Below, one piece after another: positions 51,127 to 59,550 of a DNA stretch of 64,000 nt. The notes under the pieces are model-generated. The model did no database searches, had not been told where the DNA came from, and worked only from the letters and a program-made list of their open reading frames with translations. How positions within the stretch are numbered: the first letter of the stretch is position 1; every line of letters begins with the position of its first letter. The stretch covers positions 372,001 to 436,000 of the forward strand of contig JJOH01000003.1 in the NCBI GenBank assembly GCA_000696115.1. Direction: 5' to 3'. This stretch comes from Streptomyces olindensis (GTDB lineage: Bacteria > Actinomycetota > Actinomycetes > Streptomycetales > Streptomycetaceae). The position numbers and the translations under genes were made by a program.

Positions 51127-51744
51127 ATGACCAGCACCCTCACCGCCGGCGCCGCGGGTTTCGGCACCGGCCTGTCCCTCATCGTCGCCATCGGCGCCCA
51201 GAACGCGTTCGTCCTGCGCCAGGGGATCCGCCGCCAGGCCGTCCTCGCCGTCGTCGGCATCTGCGCCCTGTCCGACGCCCTGCTCATCGCGCTCGGGGTC
51301 GGCGGGGTCGGAGCGGTGGTGGTCACCTGGCCGGGCGCCCTGACGGCGGTCGGGTGGATCGGCGGCGCGTTCCTGCTCGGCTACGGCGCGCTGGCCGCCC
51401 GCCGGGTGTTCCGGCCGGACGGCGGCGCGCTGCGCACGGAGGGGGAGGCGGCCGGATCGGCGCGCCGGGCCGTGCTGACCTGCCTGGCGATGACCTGGCT
51501 CAACCCGCACGTCTACCTCGACACCGTGTTCCTGCTCGGGTCCGTCGCCGCCGACCACGGCCCGCTGCGCTGGACGTTCGGTCTCGGCGCCGTTCTGGCG
51601 AGCCTGTGCTGGTTCACCGCCCTCGGCTTCGGCGCGCGGATGCTCGGCCGCTTCCTCGCCAAGCCCGCCGCCTGGCGCGTCCTGGACGGTCTGGTCGCCG
51701 CCACCATGATCGTGCTCGGTGCGCTGCTGATCGCCGGAACCTGA
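51127..51744 (+). CDS. LysE/ArgO-family amino-acid exporter
   Basis: This 205-aa membrane protein has about five to six hydrophobic helices. The family opening is FGTGLSLIVAIGAQNAFVLR, and the middle motif is MTWLNPHVYLDTVFLLGSVA. It exports basic amino acids such as lysine or arginine using the proton motive force. It is divergent from the LysR gene, in the same arrangement as lysE-lysG of Corynebacterium and argO-argP of enterics. The length is standard. Confidence 0.95.
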   Translation: MTSTLTAGAAGFGTGLSLIVAIGAQNAFVLRQGIRRQAVLAVVGICALSDALLIALGVGGVGAVVVTWPGALTAVGWIGGAFLLGYGALAARRVFRPDGGALRTEGEAAGSARRAVLTCLAMTWLNPHVYLDTVFLLGSVAADHGPLRWTFGLGAVLASLCWFTALGFGARMLGRFLAKPAAWRVLDGLVAATMIVLGALLIAGT

Positions 51745-51825
51745 AAACGGTCGCCCGGCGCGGGGCGGTTGGTGCGATAGTGATTCCCGCCTGAAAGGTG
51801 TAGCGGGCATCGAGAATGGCGGCGC

Positions 51826-53118
51826 GTGGACACGAGTGAGAGCACGACCGGAGAGCGGGATCCCGAGGCGGGGACGTCCCGGCGGCGCGGCTGGCGCCGC
51901 TGGGCCATGGACACCCGGCCGTTGCGCCGCCCCGCCTACCGCAGGCTCTGGGTCTCCACCATCGTCACGGCCGTCGGCAGCCAGCTCACCGCCGTCGCCG
52001 TGCCCAAGCAGATCTACGACATCACCGGCTCCTCGGCGTGGGTGGGCGCGGCGAGCATGGCGGGCCTCGTACCCCTGATCGTGTTCGCGCTGTGGGGCGG
52101 TGCCATCGCCGACACCATGGACCGGCGCAAGCTGGTGCTGATCACCAACAGCGGCATCGCCGTCACCTCGCTGCTGTTCTGGCTCCAGGCCTTCGCCGGC
52201 CTGGAGTCGGTGGCCGCGCTCATGGTGCTGCTCGCGCTGCAGCAGGCCTTCTGGGGCCTGAACGCACCGGCCCGCAACGCCTCCATCGCCCGGCTGGTCC
52301 CCGAGGACGAACTCCCCGCGGCCAGCGCCCTCGGCTCGACCGTCATGCAGACCGGCCAGGTGGCCGGCCCCCTGCTCGCCGGCGCCCTCATCCCCGTCGT
52401 CGGCCTGCCCGAGCTGTACCTCATCGACGCCCTGGCGCTGTGCGTCACAGTGTGGGCGGTGTACCGGCTGCCCTCGCTGCCGCCCCTGGCCGGCACGGCG
52501 ATCCGCCGCGCGGGCCTGAAGGAGATCGCGGCCGGTTTCCGCTACATCTCCGGGCACACCGTGCTGCTGCTGTCGTTCCTCGCCGACATCGTCGCCATGG
52601 TCCTCGGGATGCCCCGCGCCCTGTTCCCGCAGCTCGCCGCCCAGACCTACGCCCCGTACGGCGAGGGGCTCGCGCTGGGCCTGCTGTTCGCGGCGATCCC
52701 CATCGGCGCGGTGCTCGGCGGACTGTTCTCCGGCACCTTCTCCGTGGCCCGGCGGCACGGCTGGATGGTCATCGGGGCGGTCGTCGTCTGGGGCGTGGCC
52801 ATCACCGGCTTCGGACTGAGCGGCAGCCTGTGGGTCGCGGTGGCGTTCCTCGTCGTCGCCGGCGTGGCCGACATGGTCTCGATGGTCTTCCGCGGGGCGA
52901 TCCTCCTGTCCGCCGCCACCGACGAGATGCGCGGGCGCATGCAGGGCGTGTTCACCGTCGTCGTGGCGGGCGGCCCGCGCCTCGCCGACGTGCTGCACGG
53001 CACCGCGGGCTCCGCCTTCGGCCCCCGCACCGCCGTCGCGGGCGGCGGACTCCTCGTCGTCCTCGTGATGCTGGCCCTGGCCGCCGCCGTACCGGCGCTG
53101 CGCCGCTACCGCGTCTGA
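51826..53118 (+). CDS. MFS transporter (MFS_3/EntS-like)
   Basis: The 430-aa protein has 12 predicted membrane segments. After a charged N-terminus, the first are around residues 35-60 (LWVSTIVTAVGSQLTAVAVP) and 65-90. The cytoplasmic motif between helices 2 and 3 reads GGAIADTMDRRKLVLITNSG. This subgroup exports small molecules such as siderophores or drugs. The start is the GTG at 51826 (VDTSESTTGERDPE), with poor ribosome-site support. It ends four bases before a convergent gene, and 81 bases separate it from the LysE gene. Confidence 0.9.
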   Translation: MDTSESTTGERDPEAGTSRRRGWRRWAMDTRPLRRPAYRRLWVSTIVTAVGSQLTAVAVPKQIYDITGSSAWVGAASMAGLVPLIVFALWGGAIADTMDRRKLVLITNSGIAVTSLLFWLQAFAGLESVAALMVLLALQQAFWGLNAPARNASIARLVPEDELPAASALGSTVMQTGQVAGPLLAGALIPVVGLPELYLIDALALCVTVWAVYRLPSLPPLAGTAIRRAGLKEIAAGFRYISGHTVLLLSFLADIVAMVLGMPRALFPQLAAQTYAPYGEGLALGLLFAAIPIGAVLGGLFSGTFSVARRHGWMVIGAVVVWGVAITGFGLSGSLWVAVAFLVVAGVADMVSMVFRGAILLSAATDEMRGRMQGVFTVVVAGGPRLADVLHGTAGSAFGPRTAVAGGGLLVVLVMLALAAAVPALRRYRV

Positions 53119-53122
53119 GACC

Positions 53123-53578
53123 TCACAGCGCCCCGCGCCGGTGCAGCGTGTACTGCTCCATCAGCTTGCCCCGGGTCATCTCCAGCCGGTGCGCGAGCAC
53201 CTCGGCGACGTTGCGCACCAGCATCAGCCCCAGCCGCGGATCCTCCTCGCACAGCCCCAGCACGGCCCCCGCGTCGAACTCGTAGGCCCGCACCGGGCTG
53301 AACGCCACCGCGCCGAAGTCCCAGGTATGGGGCGGGAACAGCCAGGACCAGCCCAGCAGGTCGCCGGCGCCCAGGTTGGCCACGGTCACCCGTTGCAGCG
53401 AGTTGACCTGCTGGTCCAGGGAGACGGCGCCGGAGCGGATGACCCAGAAGCGGTCGGCCGTGCCGCCCGCCTCGAAGATCCGGGCGTCCTCGGCGAAGGA
53501 CACCTCCCGGCTGAGCGCCATCAGGCGCTGACGCTGGGGCGGAGGCAGGGCGGTCAGGAGTTTGATCGCTTTGGTCAT
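53123..53578 (-). CDS. Stand-alone cyclic-nucleotide-binding (Crp-type) domain protein
   Basis: The 151-aa protein consists only of a cNMP-binding beta-roll (RIFEAGGTADRFWVIRSGAV, LGAGDLLGWSWLFPPHTWDF) and the C-helix (LVRNVAEVLAHRLEMTRGKL). The helix-turn-helix of Crp/Fnr regulators is absent: the sequence stops 15 residues after the dimer helix. Phosphate-cassette Arg and Ser are not conserved, so the ligand may not be cAMP. It may work as an adaptor. No truncation scar is visible. Confidence 0.88.
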   Translation of the reverse strand: MTKAIKLLTALPPPQRQRLMALSREVSFAEDARIFEAGGTADRFWVIRSGAVSLDQQVNSLQRVTVANLGAGDLLGWSWLFPPHTWDFGAVAFSPVRAYEFDAGAVLGLCEEDPRLGLMLVRNVAEVLAHRLEMTRGKLMEQYTLHRRGAL

Positions 53579-53692
53579 GACGCGGAGCCTTTCGCCGGGC
53601 GGTCGACTACCGGTGCTTTCCCTACGCCCATTTCAGCGGCTGGCGGGCCCCAGGGCACCTCGGCGTGCGCGACTTTCCCGGGGCATGAAAAA

Positions 53693-53724
53693 GCCCTGGC
53701 TGGACGGGGGAAACCAGCCAGGGC
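53693..53724 (-). terminator. Rho-independent terminator
   Basis: Eleven-base perfect arms GCCCTGGCTGG (53693-53703) and CCAGCCAGGGC (53714-53724) are followed, on the minus strand, by TTTTT. It is the textbook end for the decarboxylase gene whose stop is at 53865. Confidence 0.8.
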
Positions 53725-53864
53725 CGTAAACGGTGGTGCGCGGAGGACGCGGTCGACTCCGTCACCACGTATGAATGAACGGTAAACCATCCTCGGGGCG
53801 TGCGCGAAGCCCGAAGCGGGACGCGTGACCTGTTTCACGTCGGACTCACGACTTCACGTCGGAC

Positions 53865-55343
53865 TCATGACGCGTCCCCGGCGACGACCCGGACCGTCTC
53901 CAGGTCGGGGTCCGTCGGGTCGGGCAGATGCATGCCCGCGTCCAGCCCCGTGCGCAGATACGCCAGCACCGGCTCGGTGAGGCGCTCACCGGGGAGGACC
54001 GCCGGGATGCCCGGGGGATACGGGGTGATCATCTCCGCCGCGACGCGTCCCGCCGCCCGCGCCACCGGCACGTCCTCGGCGGGCCCGAAGAAGGCGTCGC
54101 GGGGCAGCACCGCCTGCTCCATCCGCAGCTCCGCGGGCGACGGCACCGCCACCCGCGGCGCCCGGGGCAGGTCCCGCGCGACGCGCGCGAGGTCCCGCAG
54201 CGCCTCCAGCAGCTCCCCGGTCGTCTCCCGGTCGTCGCCATGAGTGATCTGCGCGCCGATGCGGCGGTGGTCCACCAGATGCGCGTCGATCTGCCGGTGC
54301 TCCCGCAGCCAGTCCGCCGCCTGGAAGCCCGTGATGCCCAGCCCGGCGAGGTCGATGACGCCCGGCAGCGGATCGAGGTCGTCGGCCAGCCCCGGGCCGC
54401 AGAAGTCGTCCCGGCCGTTGACGTGCAGTCCGTCGATCCCCTCGATGGCGGCCCGCACCTCGGCCGCGAGATCCAGCGCGCCGCCCATCAGCTCCTTGCC
54501 GTGCAGCGCCATCTGCCGCCGCCAGCCGTCCAGGCCCGCGAAGATCAGCGACGACGGACTGGTGGTGCCCAGCAGGTCCGCCCGCATCCCCAGCAGCGCC
54601 GGCGGGACCAGATCGCCCTGGAGGTGGAAGACGGAGCCCTGCTCCAGGCCGCTGCCCATCTTGTGGATGCTGGTCACACAGATGTCCGCGCCCGCGTCCA
54701 TCGCCCAGGACGGCAGGTCGGGATGGAACGGCAGGTGCGCGCCCCAGGCCTCGTCCACGATCAGCGGCCGCGAGCGCCGGTGGCACACCTCGGCGACCGC
54801 CCGCAGATCCGCGCAGCCGCCGTACGGCGTGGGGCTTGTGATCAGGGCTCCCCGCGCGTCCGGATGGGCCTCGAAGGCCCGGTCGAAGTCCTCGGCGGAC
54901 GGCGGATGGGCCAGATGCCGCTCGGCGTCCCAGCGGGGCTCGACCCAGACCGGCTCGACACCGGAGATGATCAGGCCCGCCACCACCGACTTGTGCGCGT
55001 CACGCCCGATCAGCAGCTTCTCGTGCGGCCCCGCCACCGACAGCATCGCCGCCTTCACCGACAGGGAACTCCCGCACGTGCTGAAGAACGTGTGCTCCGC
55101 GTGCACCGCGTCGGCCATCAGCTCCTGCGCCCGCTGCAGCACCCGTCCCCGGGTGAGCCGGTCGTCCAGACCGCCCGAGGCGAGCACGTCCCCCAGGAAC
55201 ACCGCGTCACCGAGGACCTCGCGGACCTCCGGGTCGGCGCCGCGGGCCTGCTTGTGCCCCGGCGGCGTGAACGACAGATGCCCCTTGCGGCGGTACGCCT
55301 CCAGGGCTTCCAGAACCGGTGCTCGGGTGTGGTCGACTGTCAT
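53865..55343 (-). CDS. PLP-dependent Orn/Lys/Arg decarboxylase-family enzyme
   Basis: This 492-aa fold-type I PLP enzyme has the Schiff-base Lys in CVTSIHKMGSGLEQGSVF and the upstream SFTPPGHKQARG. The motif IVDEAWGAHLPFHP contains the PLP-pyridine Asp, and HAEHTFFSTCGSSLSVKAAM is also present. It lacks the N-terminal wing domain of large enteric decarboxylases, like the Bacillus SpeA type, and probably makes a polyamine precursor (agmatine or cadaverine). The start is the ATG at 55343 (MTVDHTRAPVLEALEAYRRK); a GTG six bases upstream is possible. A strong intrinsic terminator lies beyond its stop. Confidence 0.9.
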   Translation of the reverse strand: MTVDHTRAPVLEALEAYRRKGHLSFTPPGHKQARGADPEVREVLGDAVFLGDVLASGGLDDRLTRGRVLQRAQELMADAVHAEHTFFSTCGSSLSVKAAMLSVAGPHEKLLIGRDAHKSVVAGLIISGVEPVWVEPRWDAERHLAHPPSAEDFDRAFEAHPDARGALITSPTPYGGCADLRAVAEVCHRRSRPLIVDEAWGAHLPFHPDLPSWAMDAGADICVTSIHKMGSGLEQGSVFHLQGDLVPPALLGMRADLLGTTSPSSLIFAGLDGWRRQMALHGKELMGGALDLAAEVRAAIEGIDGLHVNGRDDFCGPGLADDLDPLPGVIDLAGLGITGFQAADWLREHRQIDAHLVDHRRIGAQITHGDDRETTGELLEALRDLARVARDLPRAPRVAVPSPAELRMEQAVLPRDAFFGPAEDVPVARAAGRVAAEMITPYPPGIPAVLPGERLTEPVLAYLRTGLDAGMHLPDPTDPDLETVRVVAGDAS

Positions 55344-55413
55344 GCGCACCGGGTTCCCGGCACCGGCCCCCGCAATCAGCCCCGGCCGCGTGACCGGCCC
55401 GGCCCCTGCCCGG

Positions 55414-55632
55414 TCAACCCTCCGCGGTGTGTTTGCCCGGGGTCAGGATCTCGTCCAGCACCGTCAGCACCGCCTCGTACGACATCCGCCGCACCGCCGC
55501 GTCCCGGGCGCCCTGCGGGTCGGTCGCCCCCAGCTCCTCGCTCCTGCTCCGCCACGAACGCTCCTCCCGCACCGCGCAGTCCCGCGCGCGCTGGATGCGC
55601 CGCAGCAGTTCATCGGAATCCACCACATCCAT
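55414..55632 (-). CDS. Small hypothetical helical protein
   Basis: About 72 aa, starting MDVVDSDELLRRIQRARDCA and ending VLDEILTPGKHTAEG. It is almost wholly helical and rich in Arg and Glu, with no recognised domain. The ATG at 55632 lies six bases after GGAG; the adjacent ATG at 55635 is closer to it. It is transcribed toward the decarboxylase gene, 70 bases upstream of that gene's start, and could be in the same transcript. Confidence 0.6.
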   Translation of the reverse strand: MDVVDSDELLRRIQRARDCAVREERSWRSRSEELGATDPQGARDAAVRRMSYEAVLTVLDEILTPGKHTAEG

Positions 55633-55903
55633 CATGCGCTCCGCGTACCCCGCCGGGGCGCGGAGATGGCACCGACTCACGGCCGTTCGAGGTGTTTTCG
55701 CGGCTTCGGCGCCCGCCGGAGGTTTGCAGGTGCGGGGAGAGGTCAGCCGAAAGGAGAGACCCGCGGCGCTCGCGCGGTGCGCGCCCCGAACGCCGCGGCA
55801 GGTTGAGGAAGCAGCGGGTCCGCGGGCCCAGGCGTGCCCGTGCGGCGGCCGCGGAACGTGCTCCGGATCCGGCTTCCGTCTTCACCGACCAGGGAGCTGC
55901 AGG

Positions 55904-56338
55904 ATGTGCGAGGAGCACATGATCGAATCTCTATTCGAGCCGCCCGGCGCGAACCGGGTCCGGCCGCGCAAACCCGCCGAGGCGCGCCGGGCCGTGGAGC
56001 GAGCCGTGGCCGAACGCTGCCGCGCCACCCACACGCCGTGCGACGCGGACGCCCTCTCCGACGCGCTGCTCGTGGCCTCGGAGCTGACCACCAACGCGAT
56101 CCTGCACGGCGGCGGCGTCACCGACTTCCAGGTCGACGTCGACGGCCCCGGCGTGCGCGTCTCGGTGAGCGACCGCAGTGACGAACTGCCCGTGACCCCT
56201 CCCCGCCGCGACCCGCACGGACGGCTGCGGCACGGCGGGCACGGCTGGCCCATCGTCTGCCGGCTCGCCCGCGACGTCCGCGTGTCGGACCTGCCCGCCG
56301 GCGGCAAGTGCATCACCGCCGTCGTACCCCTCTCCTGA
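55904..56338 (+). CDS. ATP-binding anti-sigma-type regulator (HATPase_c)
   Basis: The 144-aa protein is a single GHKL ATPase of the RsbW/SpoIIAB-like Streptomyces group: ALLVASELTTNAILHGGGVT holds the N-box Asn, SVSDRSDELPVTPP the G1 Asp, and RHGGHGWPIVCRLARDVRVS the G2 glycines. Such proteins bind and inhibit stress sigma factors or phosphorylate anti-anti-sigma partners. The ATG at 55904 lies seven bases after GGGAG; an ATG at 55919 is an alternative. The SigB-type sigma gene follows 200 bases downstream, so it is the likely partner. Confidence 0.9.
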   Translation: MCEEHMIESLFEPPGANRVRPRKPAEARRAVERAVAERCRATHTPCDADALSDALLVASELTTNAILHGGGVTDFQVDVDGPGVRVSVSDRSDELPVTPPRRDPHGRLRHGGHGWPIVCRLARDVRVSDLPAGGKCITAVVPLS

Positions 56339-56381
56339 GCAGGCGTGCCACGGCTCGCGGCAGATTGCACAGCAAAGCGGA

Positions 56382-56406
56382 GTTTGTTCCACCGGTGGCA
56401 GGGCAG
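56382..56406 (+). promoter_or_regulatory. Candidate SigB-type promoter for the sigma factor gene
   Basis: GTTT at 56382-56385, a 15-base spacer and GGGCAG at 56401-56406 resemble the stress-sigma consensus GNNT-N14-16-GGGTAC. If used, the sigma gene would be autoregulated. The -10 match is imperfect. Confidence 0.3.
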
Positions 56407-56537
56407 ACGCAGTTTCGTGCTTCGGACCGGAGGCGCGCCAGCGGGAGCGGTATGACTGCCCCGGAGGCCGTCGAGGCGATCCGGGCGTGACCCTCCCGCG
56501 GTAAGTCCCTGAAACGACCGTTCAGGAGCGAATCCGC

Positions 56538-57401
56538 ATGCTCATCGAAACGCCCACCAACCGTCCCGGCACGCCCGCAACGCCGACCACCGCCCCGCGG
56601 CGGCGTCACGACGACGCCCCCGACACGGCGGCCCTCTTCGCCCGGATGGCCGAGCTGGAGGAGGGACCCGAGCGGGAAGCCGTCCGCGACGAACTCGTCA
56701 CGCTGTGGCTCCCCATGGCCCACCGCATCGCCGGCCGCTTCCGCGACCGCGGAGAGTCGATCGAGGACCTCCGTCAGGTGGCCGCCCTGGGACTCGTCAA
56801 GGCCATCGACCGGTTCGACCCGAGCCGGGGTGCCTTCGAGAGCTATGCCGTGCCCACCATCACCGGCGAGGTCAAGCGGCACTTCCGGGACCGCATGTGG
56901 GCCCTGCGAGTCCCCCGCCGAGTGCAGGAACTGCGCAACAAGGTGCGGGTGGCCCGCCGTGAACTCACCCAGAACCCGGGCAGCCCCGAGCCCTCCGTGG
57001 CCGACATCGCCGCCCACACCGGCCTCACCGAGGAAGAGGTCGGCGCCGGGCTGGAGGCCCTGGACAGCTTCAGCACCCTGTCGCTGGACGCCGAGCTCTC
57101 GGCCGACGACGACGGCTACAGCCTCGCGGACACCCTCGGCGCGGCGGACTCGTCCTACGACGTCGTCGTCGACCGCGAGTCCGCCAAGGAGGGCCTGCGC
57201 CGCCTGCCGGAACGCGAGCGGGCCATCCTCTACATGCGGTTCTTCGAGGACATGACCCAGAGCCGCATCGCCGACCGCCTCGGCATCTCCCAGATGCACG
57301 TCTCCCGCCTCATCAGCCGCAGCTGCGCCCGCGTGCGCGACGAGGTCCTGGGGCAGCGGACGGGCAACCGGGGCACCGGCGGCACCTCCACGACGGCCTG
57401 A
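56538..57401 (+). CDS. SigB/SigF-family RNA polymerase sigma factor
   Basis: The 287-aa protein has region 2 (LVTLWLPMAHRIAGRFRDRG, then DLRQVAALGLVKAIDRFDPS and YAVPTITGEVKRHFRDRMW), region 3 (VPRRVQELRNKVRVARREL) and region 4 helix-turn-helix (IADRLGISQMHVSRLISRSC). It belongs to the stress/sporulation group related to Bacillus SigB and SigF, of which Streptomyces has many paralogues. The ATG follows AGGAGCGAATCCGC. The first 30 residues are disordered (Pro/Thr-rich). A DUF5133 gene follows in the same transcript, ended by a 17-bp hairpin. Confidence 0.95.
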   Translation: MLIETPTNRPGTPATPTTAPRRRHDDAPDTAALFARMAELEEGPEREAVRDELVTLWLPMAHRIAGRFRDRGESIEDLRQVAALGLVKAIDRFDPSRGAFESYAVPTITGEVKRHFRDRMWALRVPRRVQELRNKVRVARRELTQNPGSPEPSVADIAAHTGLTEEEVGAGLEALDSFSTLSLDAELSADDDGYSLADTLGAADSSYDVVVDRESAKEGLRRLPERERAILYMRFFEDMTQSRIADRLGISQMHVSRLISRSCARVRDEVLGQRTGNRGTGGTSTTA

Positions 57402-57426
57402 CCCCCGACCCCGAGGAGCGAACGAC

Positions 57427-57690
57427 ATGCTGAGGCCCCATCCATCCGTGCTGCGCCGCCTGGTCGACGAGTACGAGGCGCTGACGGCCGCCGAGGCCGC
57501 GCGCGGACCGGCCGAGCAGAACCCGCGGGTACGCGACCTGGCGTACACGCTGTGCGTGTCCACCGGAACCCGGGACGTCGGGCGCGCACTGGAGGCAGCG
57601 CACCAGTGGCTCGCGGCCGCACCCGCACCGGCCGGCGAGACCGCTGTCCTGGCCGGCGGACAGTACGTCCCGGTCACGGAGAACGCCTGA
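57427..57690 (+). CDS. DUF5133 protein
   Basis: The 87-aa protein reads MLRPHPSVLRRLVDEYEALT, then DLAYTLCVSTGTRDVGRALE and AAHQWLAAA. These are the features of DUF5133, a small Streptomyces family often found beside stress sigma and GAF genes. Its function is unknown. The ATG lies 25 bases after the sigma gene stop, with CCGAGGAGCG as ribosome site, so it is the second gene of that operon. Confidence 0.88.
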   Translation: MLRPHPSVLRRLVDEYEALTAAEAARGPAEQNPRVRDLAYTLCVSTGTRDVGRALEAAHQWLAAAPAPAGETAVLAGGQYVPVTENA

Positions 57691-57735
57691 CCGGAGTGTG
57701 TCTCCGGCGCGACGGGGAAGGCGAGAGGCCGACCA

Positions 57736-57773
57736 GGGTCCGGGCCGACGGCGGCAGCCGTCGGCCCGGACCC
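57736..57773 (+). terminator. Strong 17-bp hairpin terminator
   Basis: Perfect 17-base arms (57736-57752 and 57757-57773), starting GGGTCCGGGCC and ending GGCCCGGACCC, enclose a GGCA loop. It closes the sigma factor-DUF5133 operon. Confidence 0.75.
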
Positions 57774-57811
57774 GTCTGCCAGGTGCGTGACCTGCGGGCC
57801 CGGGCCCGCGT

Positions 57812-58060
57812 GTAGGCACGTCCTGCGCCCAGGCCGCCCGGGACGTCGCCCAGGTCACCGTGCGCGACGTGGAGAGCGACCCGGTGTTCACCGAGCCGGC
57901 CCGGCGGGCCATCCTCGAGGCCGGCAGCAGGGCCTGCCACAGCGTTCCGCTGACCACCGCCTCCGGGCTCTGCGTCGGCATGGTCTCCGCCCACCTGGAC
58001 CGCCCCCTGAGAGGCCTGACGACGACCCAGACCGAGGCCCTCGGCACCGTGGGCTCCACG
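57812..58060 (+). pseudogene. Orphan GAF-domain fragment
   Basis: About 80 residues read TSCAQAARDVAQVTVRDVES, then DPVFTEPARRAILEAGSRAC, HSVPLTTASGLCVGMVSAHL and DRPLRGLTTTQTEAL. This is the second half of the GAF domain common in Streptomyces GAF/ANTAR or GAF-SpoIIE regulators. The first half is missing and there is no start codon with a ribosome site; the frame begins just after a stop near 57790. Downstream the frame drifts into non-conserved sequence before the DUF1206 gene. It is probably a relic of a regulator of the neighbouring stress genes. Confidence 0.7.
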
Positions 58061-58237
58061 CCCAGGGCCGCGCCGACCGGGGCTCGCGACTTCGGCGGTC
58101 CTGAACCCGGTGACGGACGCGACGCCGCCGCACACCCGAGGACACAGGTCCCGGACCTGACCGGAATCCCCTGGTCCGGAGGCCGGGCCGGGTGTGTGGC
58201 GGCCGAGCCGGGGCATCCGGAGTGCCGGGAGGTCGAC

Positions 58238-59071
58238 ATGGACACGAGTGCGTTGGCACAAGGTCGGTTCCGGGCCCGGCGAGCGGCGCGGGGTTCGGTG
58301 ACCGAGGGGGCGGCGCGGGCGGGCCTCACCGCCCGGGGCGTGATCTATCTGCTCGTCGGTGCCCTGGCCCTGCAGATCGCCTTCGGCGACACCGGCGAGC
58401 AGGCCGACCGCGGGGGAGCCCTGGCGGAACTGGCGCAGCAGCCGTTCGGCGCGGTGCTGCTGTGGGCGCTGGGCATCGGGCTCGTCGGCATGGCCCTGTG
58501 GCGGCTGTCCGAGGCGCTCTTCGGCTCCGTCGGACAGGACGGCCGCAGCGCCCGCAAGCGGTTGCTGGCGACGGTCCGCTTCGCCTTCTACGTCTTCGTC
58601 GCCTACTCCGTGCTGTCCTTCGCGACGAGCCGCGACCAGAGCGGCGGCTCCAGCGACCGGCAGTCCCGGGACGCCACCGCGCGGGCCCTGGAGCTGCCCG
58701 GCGGCCAGTGGCTGGTCGGCGCGGCCGGGATCGCGATCGTCGCCGCGGGCGGCTGGATCGGCGTACGGGCGGTGCTGCGCAAGTACCACGACAAGCTCCG
58801 GCTGGGGCAGATGAGCCACCGCACCCGGCAGCTGGTGGACGTCACCGGCGTGGCCGGCGGCGCCGCCCGAGGGCTGGTGTTCGCCGTGGCCGGCGTCTTC
58901 GCCGTCCGCGCCGCCGTCGACTACGAACCCGACCGGGCCAAGGGCCTGGACGACACCCTGCGCAGCTTCGCCGACACCCCGCTCGGCCCCTGGCTGCTGG
59001 TCTGCGTCGCGGCCGGGCTCGTGCTGTTCGGCGTGTTCTCCTTCGCCATGGCCCGCTGGCGACGCGTCTGA
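58238..59071 (+). CDS. DUF1206 membrane protein
   Basis: The 277-aa protein has six predicted membrane helices in three pairs, matching the triple DUF1206 repeat. Each unit begins with a GLTARGVIYLLVGALAL-like pair: ARAGLTARGVIYLLVGALAL (about 28), LLATVRFAFYVFVAYSVLSF (about 108) and GGAARGLVFAVAGVFAVRAA (about 205). The function is unknown; Streptomyces members are often in SigB-type regulons. The ATG at 58238 follows GGGAGG; the frame upstream belongs to the GAF relic. A small acidic gene follows 22 bases later. Confidence 0.9.
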   Translation: MDTSALAQGRFRARRAARGSVTEGAARAGLTARGVIYLLVGALALQIAFGDTGEQADRGGALAELAQQPFGAVLLWALGIGLVGMALWRLSEALFGSVGQDGRSARKRLLATVRFAFYVFVAYSVLSFATSRDQSGGSSDRQSRDATARALELPGGQWLVGAAGIAIVAAGGWIGVRAVLRKYHDKLRLGQMSHRTRQLVDVTGVAGGAARGLVFAVAGVFAVRAAVDYEPDRAKGLDDTLRSFADTPLGPWLLVCVAAGLVLFGVFSFAMARWRRV

Positions 59072-59093
59072 GCCGCGTCGTGCGGGGAACACG

Positions 59094-59534
59094 ATGCGAA
59101 TGAGCGATTCCGAGATTCCGCATGGCGACGGCCGGCCCGTGGACATGTACCTGGACCTCCTGCGCATCCGGATGGACACGGAGGACTACCGCCTCCTGAT
59201 GCGCGTGGTGGAACCGGTCCTCGAGGCGATCGAGGAAGAGCGCCTGTCCAGCCTCGACTTCGCGCTCGACTCCGGGGGCGGCGACGAACTGCCCCAGGAG
59301 GTCCGTGACGAGGTGGCCCTCGTCATCGCCACCGCCGTCACCGGCCGCCTGGACAACGAAGTGGTCGAACTCGACGTCGACGAGACCGGCCCGGTCAGGA
59401 TCGTCACGGACGCGAACACCGCGTCCGACCCGGCCCGCCTCGGCGAGATAGCCGACTACATCAAGGAACGGCACCGGCAGACCGAGGAGCTGCGGGGCAT
59501 CGCCGAGGTGAGCGGGCTGCCCACCGACTTCTGA
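59094..59534 (+). CDS. Hypothetical acidic protein
   Basis: The 146-aa protein contains MYLDLLRIRMDTEDYRLLMR and VVEPVLEAIEEERLSSLDFA, an Asp/Glu-rich centre and LGEIADYIKERHRQTEELRG. It is soluble, strongly acidic and mostly helical, and I recognise no family. The ATG at 59094 follows GGGGAACACG; a second ATG six bases later is possible. Its position right behind the DUF1206 gene suggests one operon. It ends 16 bases from the convergent FUSC gene. Confidence 0.7.
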   Translation: MRMSDSEIPHGDGRPVDMYLDLLRIRMDTEDYRLLMRVVEPVLEAIEEERLSSLDFALDSGGGDELPQEVRDEVALVIATAVTGRLDNEVVELDVDETGPVRIVTDANTASDPARLGEIADYIKERHRQTEELRGIAEVSGLPTDF

Positions 59535-59550
59535 CCGGCAGCGGCCCGCC

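Noticed and set aside
53687..53731. Plus-strand mini-ORF MKKPWLDGGNQPGP as a leader peptide
   Set aside because: It has no ribosome site and coincides with a perfect hairpin whose T-run is on the minus strand, so a terminator explains it better.
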